6,227 nucleotides of DNA, taken from assembly GCA_002432085.1 (NCBI GenBank), contig DJFN01000169.1:1-6227 (forward strand), read 5' to 3'. The stretch comes from Flavobacteriales bacterium UBA5871. Lineage in GTDB: Bacteria; Bacteroidota; Bacteroidia; Flavobacteriales_D; Crocinitomicaceae. Each line of letters starts with the position of its first letter. The stretch's first letter is position 1. Below the pieces are notes generated by a model. That model was not told the DNA's origin and did no database searches. It saw only the letters and a list, made by a program, of their open reading frames with translations. Positions 1 to 5,866 of this stretch are shown here, in pieces. The translations under genes were made by a program, and so were the position numbers.

Positions 1-531
1 ATCGGTTACACCGTTATCCCATGTATAATCAACAGCACCGGAACCGGAAAGCGTTACCTGCTCACCTGAACATACGGTCTGGTTCGTACCTGCATCAACC
101 GTAGGAAGTGCATTTACCGTTACAGTTACCTGATCCATGTTCTCACAACCGTTTGCGTCTTCACCTGTAAGGGTGTAAGTTGTCGTTGCGGAAGGCGTAA
201 ATGCTGCACCGTTGGTAACGCCGTTATCCCAGTCGTAGCTGGTTGCCGTACCAGCAGCCGTAAGTGTTACAGTACCACCTGCACATACATCTACGTCTGA
301 ACCTGCGTTCACTGTAGGAAGAGCGTTCACCGTTACAATTACCTGATCGGTATTTGTACAGCCGTTCGCGTCTTCACCCGTTACAGTGTAAGTAGTCGTA
401 GCAGTCGCTTCGAAAGCAACACCGTCTGTTACACCGTTATCCCATGTATAGTCGTTAGCACCTGAACCGGAAAGCGTTACCTGCTCACCTGAACATACGG
501 TCTGTGGAGCACCCGCATCCACAGTAGGAAG
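1..531 (-). repeat. tandem ~70-residue Ig-like repeats, coding array open at left edge
   Basis: Three successive units start with LPTV(D/N)AG: 531-322 (70 codons), 321-109 (71 codons) and 108-1 (36 codons, cut by the edge). Shared elements are VC-x-G, VTL, Y-x-WDNGVT-x-G, ATTTYT-x-TGEDANGC and DQV-x-VTVNA. The two Cys per unit (for example 1578 and 1623) probably form a disulfide. At DNA level the first and third units are closer to each other than to the middle one. They share an exact 41-bp block at 464-504 and 41-81, and about 86% identity over the 108 bp that can be compared. The array presumably continues to the left. Confidence 0.88.
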
Positions 532-3500
532 CGCGTTCACAGTTACCGCTGTATTCGCTGAAGCAGAGCAGCCGAAGCTGTTCGTTGCCGTAACGGTATA
601 TGTTGTTGTTGCAGTCGGAGCTACACCAGTCGGGTTCTGAACAGCAGAAGTAAATCCTGCAGGAGCAGAAGTCCATGCATAAGTGGAAGGCGCTTCCGTT
701 GTTCCTGTGATGGAGATATCATCCACGTGGAGCAACCAGCGATCCGGAATGGAGTAACAGTTGAAACCGAAGTAGTAAGTACCCGTTACAGCCGGCGTAA
801 AGTTCACCGTAGCCTGAGCCCACGTTGTGTTGGTGAGGTTGGCGCCGCCGTTGTTATCCCAAAGTACAGTTGTCTGAGCAGCTACCGTTGTACCTGTACC
901 TACGGTTACTTTCAGACGCTCAGCGAATGTAGAGCCTTCCACGCGGTACCAGAAAGAGATGGTAGCAGGAACGCCGCCCATCAGCATTTTACCGTCGGTG
1001 ATTGCCCACGCATCAGCTGCGAAATCAGCATCGTAGGTATAGCGCATTTCGTTGGAACCAGAATGTCCGCCGCCACCTTGCGCCCAGTCGTTACCGTCGC
1101 CTGCGTTGATGAACGTCCAGCCTGCAGGAGGCCATGATTCGAATCCTTGCGTGTAGTTCAGCGGACCGGAAGAACCTGAAGTCGCAGAAGAAGTCAGGTT
1201 AACAGATTCGCCTGCACAGATTGTTCCGTCGTTAGAACCGGCTGTAACTGCTGTAGGAACCGCGTTCACGGTCACAGAAACAGAGTTGGAAGCTGTACAG
1301 CCGCCATCGACAGCCGTTACAGTATAGCTGTAAGTTCCTGCCGCAGTCGGAGTAACGGTAACAACTGCACCTGCTGTTGCAGATGCCGCACCGCTGCCCG
1401 CTGTACTTAACCAGGAGTAGCTGTAGCTCTGAACCGGTGTACCGTTCGTATTTGCAGCTGTCAGCTCGATGCTTTCACCAAGACAGATCGTCGCTTCATC
1501 AGAAACCGCAGAAACCGCATCCGGAGCAATTACGGTTACTGTAACAGCTGTACGAGTTCCCTCGCAGCCTGTCACCGTGTTTACTTCACTTACATAGAAC
1601 GTAGTTGTTGCAGAGATCGCCGTTGTGTAGGTTGCAGATGTACCTGTTTGCACCAGGGTTCCTGCAGCCGCTGCATCGTACCAGTTAAAGGTAGGAGTTG
1701 GCAAACCGCTTGTAGAAGTTACGGAAGCAGTTGGCACCTGCAGACCACACTGTGATGAGTTGGAAGCTGTCGGCGCTGTCGGAAGCGGATTTACAGCCAC
1801 GTTTACTGTTGGAGACGGCGAAACGGTACAGCCGGAAGCCATTACAGTTGCCGTGTAAGTAGACGAAGTTGTCGGGTTCACAGTCGCCGGGTTGGTTGTT
1901 CCAACGGTTGTTACACCATCAGACCAGGAAACCGAAGCAATAGCCGGAGCGTTGTTTCCTGCGAACACCATTTTCGGACGGTTGCTTATTGTGCCCGTAG
2001 ATGAAGTAGCACCGCAGACTTCTGCAGGAGTTTCTTCGTCTGCACGGTAATAAGCCATTGCAGTAAAGCCCGGAGCATCGAAGCGAATCTCAGCTGAACC
2101 TGCTGCACCGCCACCGGTGTTGTTGTTACTCCAGCACAGGTTGATCACGATGTTCGATGTCCCGTCCCAGTTGAATGGAGTCGAGAAGTTGATCGTATTC
2201 AGACCTGTAGCAGATACGTTCAGGTTACCGCTGTAAACATCGGTAAATGTTCCTGTAAGGAAAGTCGCAGTAGCAACAGTGCTCGCTGTATGAGCAACAC
2301 TCATGGAGAAGCCTGTGTAAGCAACAGAGCTTGCTGTCGTTACGTCGAATGCTACGGAAGTGATGTTTCCAGCCGACAGACCAAGTGCCGTAAGCTCGGA
2401 TGCACGGATCACATACTGTGCTTTGTAACCACCCCAGTAATGGGAGAATGGGCTCACAAAGCTACCTCCCGAGCCACCACTTCCTGATGTAGTCGATGCA
2501 CCTGCGCCCAATGTCACAACGCCCGCTCTTGCCAGTTTCGCTGTCAGTACGGAAGGTGAGCCGGAACATACGGTAGCAACAGAAGCTGTAGCCGAAGCGG
2601 TAACGCCCACCAGTGGTTCGTCGCTGTAAGGTGTACCAATGTAAGTAGCTGTCGTACCAAGTGTGCTCAGCGCGGCAACGCTCCAGGTAATAGTTGCGTT
2701 CACCGGCGTTGGAACAGGAATAGTTGCCTGCCAGTTCGTACCGGATACGAACGTCATGTTGATCGGTGTTTGCGGAGTTCCGTTAACAGTATAAGCTAAA
2801 ACAACCGATGCTACGGATCCGCCTGCTGTTGTTACGCTGACAGATACTACACGCGGAGCTGCTGTACACTGCATTGCTGCAGGAGGTGTAACGGAGTTCA
2901 GTGTAATTGTAGGAGGAGGAAGCGGAACGCCGTCGAATTCGTCGGCCCCCATATCCGGTGCTGTCGCACCACCGTTTGTTGATCCCGCAGGGCCCGGACG
3001 AGCATCACCGTCGAAGTCGGTTGCAACACCAAGTGAAGCACCGCCTGATTCGATCTGTGAAGGCGTCATGCCCAGGTTCAGGTGAAGGTTCGTGTTGTTA
3101 TCAACGAATGTCGGAGCGGATGTAATAGAGTTCGCATCCGTACCAGGAACTGAAGTGATCGCTGCAACCCAGTTTGGCAATGTTGCAAGATCGGTAGCGT
3201 TTGCACGTCCTATGAAACCGTTGGTCGTGTTGGCAATGTAAAAGTCGTTGCGATCAGAAATGGAACCGGCCGCACCGATATTGGTACCTGAAGTCGTGAT
3301 CCATGCGTAGTGCTTCGCAGCACCTGTCTGAGCGCCCGTAAAGTTTGCGAAAATGTTGTTCTGTACTTTGTATACAGCAGCTACGTTCTGAATTTCGTAG
3401 CAGGTTGTTGAGTACGTCGGAGTCAGACCCTGACCGATACTCACCGAGTTATGATATACTTCATACGATTGCGTTGCAGCTGCGCTAGCTACACCGGTGT

Positions 3501-5226
3501 GAATACCGATAGCATAACGGCTGACTGTCGCTGTACCTGTGAACGAAGAGTACAGATTGGAGATCATATTGTTCGCAATGCGAATTACGTTCGTACCAGT
3601 CGTGTTATTCTGCGCCTGGATACCGTAAGCAATAGAAGTCGTAGATGTAGATCCGCCAACAGAGATATTGGAAATCTTGTTGTTACGGATAAATGACGTT
3701 CCAAGGCTACCTGTCATGAAAATACCGTTCGCAGTCCCCTGGTTGGAAGCTACCGCGGAAACATCCGTGTTTTCAAGGATAAAGCCTGACTGGTTGATCG
3801 TATGCACACCTCTCGCAACGACAGAAGTCGCAACGAGCGGCCCGATATTGGTAATCGTGTTACGTACAGCTACGGAAGACGTTGTAAGCTTGTTTCCGAG
3901 ATCCGGGAACGTGGCGCTTCCACCGTTGAGCTGCATTCCGATAACTGCACCGTCGATCGTAATGTGATCAAATGTGTTGTTGCTGTTAGCGCCTGTGGCA
4001 GCTGTTGGAACAAAAACCGAGCTGGACAAAAGCACTCCATACGTAGCGTTAGCTGCAGCAGCTCCGTTTCGGCTCATGCGGACCGTCAGGTTTTTCAGTG
4101 TGTTGTTCTGTGCACCGTTCGTAACCGAAGCGTTGCGGATCAGGTAACCAAACTCCATTGCAGTAACAGCAGAGTTGTTGATATCGATTCCGTCAAATGT
4201 GAAGTAATCACCCCCCAAAATCACAATGGAAGCATCGGAAGTTCCGGCTGTACCTGCACTGGTAATCGTTGGATTCGCACCAGCGCCGGATTTCTGGAAA
4301 GTAATCGTGTTCGCCGCCGTACCGGTCGCTGTGATCGTCGGTGGCATTTCGTTGAACGTCTGACCCGCAGCAACGTTGAATACTACCGGACCTGTAAAAC
4401 CACAGGAAGAAGCTGCGTTCAGGTCAGTAATCGCTGCTGTGAACGAAGCAAAGTTCGTTCCGCCTGTCGGCAACGTGTTGTCGATGGTATAAGTACCTCC
4501 TGATGTCAGCAGGGCCGGAGCACGTGAAGTGAGGCTCACGTTATCGATCGCAGTTGGGTTCGCACCTCCGGAGCCATCGTTTTTCCAGGTAAAGATCAGA
4601 CGCATCGTAGACGCGCCCGCACAGTTACCAGCAACAGCCGCCGGAATGTTGATCGTAGCCGTAGCAACCGGTGTTACAGCTGCTGTCCAGAATCGACCGA
4701 GCTCTACTGTCGGAGCAGGAAGCGGGTTCTGATCAAGACTCACGTTCGTTGCTGTCGGCGTGTAAGACGTCGGTGCAAGCGAAACAATAACTCCGTCCCA
4801 GAAGTTCGTTTCACCTCCTACTTTGTAGTTAAAGGAAAGCGTGATGCTGGTTTCACCTGCCGGGAACGTAACGTCGCGGTAAAAATGAGAAACCGAGATC
4901 GAGTTGTTGGTATACCCGTTTGTCACGCCGTTGTCGGCAGAAACGTAAGCAGAATTGTTGGTCATGCCGGTTGGCACAGTTCCCACGAACCATTTGTTGG
5001 TGACAGTTCCGTTTGCAACGGTCCATCCGTTCGACGCGAAATCTGCGCCGCTTTCAAATCCTCCTTCAGCTGCTGGATTGATGAGTGTGGTTTGGCTATT
5101 CACGAAACCGCTTGCACCCAAAAACATAGATAATGCCAGAGCAGTACGGTTGGTGAATTTTTTAAAACCAGTCTTCAAAACAAAGGCCGGGAGAATTATC
5201 TTCATCTTGTGTCGATAATTCTTCAT
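1..5226 (-). CDS. giant multidomain surface adhesin, N-terminal 1742 residues (3' end outside window)
   Basis: Reading the minus strand from the ATG at 5226 gives 1742 consecutive sense codons, ending exactly on the codon at 3-1. There is no stop, so the gene continues past the left edge. An in-frame TAA at 5238-5236 makes this the most upstream ATG; a second ATG at codon 8 (5205) is possible. No Shine-Dalgarno is visible, only A-rich sequence, as is usual in Bacteroidota. Domain order: signal peptide 1-44, jelly-roll-like 46-236, parallel beta-helix about 240-765, beta-sandwich linker 767-868, Ig with insertion 869-1147, Ig_7-like 1148-1235, Ig 1236-1322, Ig with Cleaved_Adhesin insertion 1323-1565, and tandem Ig repeats from 1566. 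The protein is rich in Thr, Ala, Val, Asn and Gly, poor in Lys, and strongly prefers AAC over AAT. The inferred role is adhesion or glycan binding at the cell surface. No catalytic motif was seen. Secretion by T9SS is likely but the sorting domain is not in view. Confidence 0.93.
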   Translation of the reverse strand, partial: MKNYRHKMKIILPAFVLKTGFKKFTNRTALALSMFLGASGFVNSQTTLINPAAEGGFESGADFASNGWTVANGTVTNKWFVGTVPTGMTNNSAYVSADNGVTNGYTNNSISVSHFYRDVTFPAGETSITLSFNYKVGGETNFWDGVIVSLAPTSYTPTATNVSLDQNPLPAPTVELGRFWTAAVTPVATATINIPAAVAGNCAGASTMRLIFTWKNDGSGGANPTAIDNVSLTSRAPALLTSGGTYTIDNTLPTGGTNFASFTAAITDLNAASSCGFTGPVVFNVAAGQTFNEMPPTITATGTAANTITFQKSGAGANPTITSAGTAGTSDASIVILGGDYFTFDGIDINNSAVTAMEFGYLIRNASVTNGAQNNTLKNLTVRMSRNGAAAANATYGVLLSSSVFVPTAATGANSNNTFDHITIDGAVIGMQLNGGSATFPDLGNKLTTSSVAVRNTITNIGPLVATSVVARGVHTINQSGFILENTDVSAVASNQGTANGIFMTGSLGTSFIRNNKISNISVGGSTSTTSIAYGIQAQNNTTGTNVIRIANNMISNLYSSFTGTATVSRYAIGIHTGVASAAATQSYEVYHNSVSIGQGLTPTYSTTCYEIQNVAAVYKVQNNIFANFTGAQTGAAKHYAWITTSGTNIGAAGSISDRNDFYIANTTNGFIGRANATDLATLPNWVAAITSVPGTDANSITSAPTFVDNNTNLHLNLGMTPSQIESGGASLGVATDFDGDARPGPAGSTNGGATAPDMGADEFDGVPLPPPTITLNSVTPPAAMQCTAAPRVVSVSVTTAGGSVASVVLAYTVNGTPQTPINMTFVSGTNWQATIPVPTPVNATITWSVAALSTLGTTATYIGTPYSDEPLVGVTASATASVATVCSGSPSVLTAKLARAGVVTLGAGASTTSGSGGSGGSFVSPFSHYWGGYKAQYVIRASELTALGLSAGNITSVAFDVTTASSVAYTGFSMSVAHTASTVATATFLTGTFTDVYSGNLNVSATGLNTINFSTPFNWDGTSNIVINLCWSNNNTGGGAAGSAEIRFDAPGFTAMAYYRADEETPAEVCGATSSTGTISNRPKMVFAGNNAPAIASVSWSDGVTTVGTTNPATVNPTTSSTYTATVMASGCTVSPSPTVNVAVNPLPTAPTASNSSQCGLQVPTASVTSTSGLPTPTFNWYDAAAAGTLVQTGTSATYTTAISATTTFYVSEVNTVTGCEGTRTAVTVTVIAPDAVSAVSDEATICLGESIELTAANTNGTPVQSYSYSWLSTAGSGAASATAGAVVTVTPTAAGTYSYTVTAVDGGCTASNSVSVTVNAVPTAVTAGSNDGTICAGESVNLTSSATSGSSGPLNYTQGFESWPPAGWTFINAGDGNDWAQGGGGHSGSNEMRYTYDADFAADAWAITDGKMLMGGVPATISFWYRVEGSTFAERLKVTVGTGTTVAAQTTVLWDNNGGANLTNTTWAQATVNFTPAVTGTYYFGFNCYSIPDRWLLHVDDISITGTTEAPSTYAWTSAPAGFTSAVQNPTGVAPTATTTYTVTATNSFGCSASANTAVTVNALPTVDAGAPQTVCSGEQVTLSGSGANDYTWDNGVTDGVAFEATATTTYTVTGEDANGCTNTDQVIVTVNALPTVNAGSDVDVCAGGTVTLTAAGTATSYDWDNGVTNGAAFTPSATTTYTLTGEDANGCENMDQVTVTVNALPTVDAGTNQTVCSGEQVTLSGSGAVDYTWDNGVTD
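532..1260 (-). other. Ig-like repeat interrupted by a Cleaved_Adhesin domain (residues 1323-1565)
   Basis: TICAGESVNLTSSATSG (Cys1337) begins an Ig repeat whose continuation, STYAWTSAPAGF (Trp1518) and TTTYTVTATNSFGC, lies about 160 residues later. The insert, about 1358-1506 (nt 709-1155), has QGFESWPPAGWTFINAGDGN, WAQGGGG, ISFWYRVEG, GTYYFGFNCYSIPD and LHVDDISITG. That order (FE-x-WPP-GW, then FWYR, then DDI-x-I) is the hallmark of the Cleaved_Adhesin family known from the hemagglutinin regions of Porphyromonas gingivalis gingipains, a jelly-roll binding domain. The flanking Ig halves are ordinary. Confidence 0.8.
1261..1521 (-). other. uninterrupted Ig-like/PKD-like repeat (residues 1236-1322)
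   Basis: The repeat has TICLGESIELTA, a central SYSYSWLSTAG strand, TVTPTAAGTYSYTVTAVDGG and a closing Cys plus SVSVTVNA. It is the intact reference for the two interrupted repeats on either side: here the strand ending ELTA is joined to the YSW strand by only a short loop of about a dozen residues. The two Cys are placed as in the C-terminal repeats and may form a disulfide. Confidence 0.65.
1522..1785 (-). other. Ig_7-like (CHU_C-associated) repeat (residues 1148-1235)
   Basis: The segment contains the family hallmarks in order: SQCG, PTFNWYDAAAAGTLVQTG (Trp1182), TTFYVSEVNTVTGCEGTR and a final AVTVTVIAP strand. The WYDA...GT and YVSE...GC-x-x-TR spacing matches the Ig-like domain family associated with CHU_C proteins. 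It differs from its neighbours, which carry the C-x-G-x-x-V-x-L motif instead. Confidence 0.7.
1786..2622 (-). other. Ig-like repeat interrupted by an inserted beta-sandwich (residues 869-1147)
   Basis: The first half of an Ig repeat (TVCSGSPSVLTAKL, Cys887) and its second half (SVSWSDGVTTVGTTNPATVN, then TYTATVMASGC) are separated by about 190 residues, 899-1090 (nt 1957-2532). The insert begins with a Gly/Ser-rich run, then SPFSHYWGGYKAQYVIRA, SELTALGLSAGNITSVAFDV, NTINFSTPFNWDGTSNIVI and closes with NRPKMVF. That insert type recurs in secreted Bacteroidota proteins and reads as a jelly-roll beta-sandwich. Removing it restores an Ig repeat of about the same length as its neighbours. Confidence 0.65.
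2623..2928 (-). other. beta-sandwich linker module (residues 767-868)
   Basis: A proline-rich hinge (VPLPPPTITLNSVTPP) leads into about 90 residues of alternating hydrophobic and Thr/Ser strands, including VVLAYTVNG, GTNWQATIPVP and ATITWSVAAL, closing on YIGTPYSDEPLVG. The pattern resembles a fibronectin III or Ig-like module often seen between a beta-helix and Ig repeats in Bacteroidota adhesins. I do not recognise a named family with certainty. Confidence 0.45.
2932..4509 (-). other. right-handed parallel beta-helix region of the adhesin (about residues 240-765)
   Basis: About 520 residues carry short, irregular repeats with recurring Asn and alternating hydrophobics: GGDYFTFDGIDINNSAV (from about 337), NNTLKNLTVRMS, NTFDHITIDGAVIGMQL, SFIRNNKISNISVGG, VIRIANNMISNLYSS, YEVYHNSVSIGQG and YKVQNNIFANF. 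This is the signature of pectate-lyase-like parallel beta-helices with Asn ladders. The region ends with an acidic DFDGDARPG stretch (737-745), possibly calcium binding, and MGADEF (759-764), the usual closing motif of such helices in Bacteroidota. I see no catalytic residues I could assign, so a structural or binding role is more likely than lyase activity. Confidence 0.75.
4520..5091 (-). other. N-terminal jelly-roll-like domain of the adhesin (residues 46-236)
   Basis: Right after the signal peptide comes a segment with FESGADFASNGWTV, TNKWFVGT, SVSHFYRDVTFPAGE, ITLSFNYKVGGE and a closing AIDNVSLTS. Openings of the type FE-x-G...NGW and closings of the type DNVSL are typical of MAM/CUB-like beta-sandwich modules in secreted Bacteroidota proteins, which often bind carbohydrate. 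The family assignment is from pattern memory, so the exact Pfam family is open. Confidence 0.6.
5095..5226 (-). other. extended signal peptide of the adhesin (residues 1-44)
   Basis: The N-terminus begins MKNYRHKMKIILPAFVLK and has a second basic stretch (GFKKFTNR, about 20-27). The hydrophobic core TALALSMFLGASGF (about 28-41) follows. VNS-Q fits a signal peptidase I site after residue 44, with Val at -3 and Ser at -1. The n-region of about 27 residues, with its own short hydrophobic patch ILPAFVL, is much longer than an ordinary Sec signal. Starting at Met8 would shorten it to about 20 residues without removing the core. Confidence 0.75.
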
Positions 5227-5466
5227 ACTTATTTGTTAGTAAATCAAGTACAAAAGTCTTCAAAATTTAACCTCAAGTCAACACATCGATTTTCTCACCT
5301 TAAAAAGATACTAACAACGACCGTTTTTTGATAAATCAATATAAAATTTAAAACATTGAAAATTAAATATTTACATTCAAATTACACAAACTTTAAGCTT
5401 CCGGAGAATTACAACTATTCAATTAGTCAAAAACCAAAGAGATATATCGTTAATAAATTGATAATC

Positions 5467-5497
5467 AACAACATAATTCAAAACACAAAATGTTGTT
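5467..5497. repeat. intergenic inverted repeat (8-bp arms)
   Basis: AACAACAT at 5467-5474 is mirrored by ATGTTGTT at 5490-5497, with a 15-base A-rich spacer. It lies about 130 bases past the upstream gene and 240 bases before the adhesin start. It could act as an RNA hairpin or an operator, but arms of this length arise readily in sequence this rich in A and T. Confidence 0.25.
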
Positions 5498-5597
5498 ATT
5501 TTAACAGAATGTTGCTTTAAATTCCTACAACGTTTTAGCAAGACTAAATGCTACCTGAAATCAGCTAATTATTACAAAATGAGGTAATTGTTGAAAA

Positions 5598-5610
5598 CTT
5601 ATCAGATAAG
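5598..5610 (-). terminator. possible weak terminator hairpin after the upstream gene
   Basis: CTTATCAGATAAG is a perfect 13-bp palindrome starting 16 bases beyond the TAA stop at 5629-5627. On the minus strand it is followed by TTTTC. The foldable stem is only about 5 bp of mostly A-T pairs with a 3-base loop, so it would be a poor intrinsic terminator. It could instead be a protein site or chance in AT-rich DNA. Confidence 0.22.
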
Positions 5611-5626
5611 CCCGATTCAGTTGAAT

Positions 5627-5866
5627 TTACCAACTCACAAACTGCCTTTCAAAGCGTTTTCCTTTGGAATCGGTCAACACAATCAATCCGGAAGTAACTG
5701 ATTTACTGATCAAAACAATTTGCAAATCACTCACGCGACCAGCCAGGACCCGTTCTCCGGAAAGGCTGTAAATCGCATAATCGACCGGTCCGTTTGCAGC
5801 CGTTAAACGGAAATGATCACCGTATTGTTTCAGGCCGAAAGCTGCTGCTGAAGATTCGTCCAGACC
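5627..5866 (-). other. T9SS type A-like C-terminal sorting domain
   Basis: The last 80 residues follow the pattern of this family: a short linker (GLDESSAAAFGLKQYGDHF), then VDYAIYSLSGERVLAGRV (matching the I-x-IY-x-x-x-G-x-x-V core), a ligand-like strand LQIVLIS, TSGLIVLTDSKGK (matching the sGvYil strand) and a basic-aromatic end RFERQFVSW. In known systems this tail directs export across the outer membrane and is removed by PorU, which attaches the protein to anionic lipopolysaccharide. The NP-motif usual at the domain start is not obvious here. Confidence 0.65.

Larger units (their letters stand above)
5227..5626. other. 400-bp AT-rich intergenic region with the adhesin promoter/leader
   Basis: About 26% GC by direct count against roughly 50% in the flanking genes. 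Both neighbours read leftward, so it holds the 3' end of the upstream transcript and the promoter and 5' leader of the giant adhesin. The gap makes co-transcription unlikely. No element fully matches the Bacteroidota promoter TTG-N17-23-TAnnTTTG on the minus strand. The nearest is TCTCTTTG at 5442-5435 with TTG 23 bases upstream, one mismatch, which would give a leader of about 200 bases. This is too weak to call. No small gene is evident. Confidence 0.7.

Noticed and set aside
1..531. CRISPR-like or noncoding satellite array
   Set aside because: The ~210-bp periodicity is explained by tandem Ig repeats in the continuous reading frame. Unit lengths are whole codons (70 and 71) and there is no spacer structure.
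485..676. Minus-strand open frame of 63 codons, very Cys-rich
   Set aside because: It is a shifted frame inside the Ig repeats of the giant gene. The Cys and Ser runs come from reading repeated Thr and Val codons out of phase, so it is not a real Cys-rich peptide.
727..1137. Plus-strand open frame of 136 codons
   Set aside because: It is antisense to the Cleaved_Adhesin insert. It has no signal, domain or plausible start context, and its existence follows from the few stop triplets on the opposite strand of this Thr/Ala/Val-rich gene.
3802..4503. Plus-strand open frame of 233 codons
   Set aside because: It lies wholly antisense to the beta-helix coding frame, which shows clear domain motifs. 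Its product is rich in Cys, Arg and Ser as expected from reading Ala/Thr/Val codons backwards, and shows no domain.
3451..5218. Other plus-strand open frames (3451-3696, 3668-3967, 4529-4732, 4885-5133, 4955-5218)
   Set aside because: All are antisense to the continuous minus-strand frame, overlap one another, and encode no recognisable domain.
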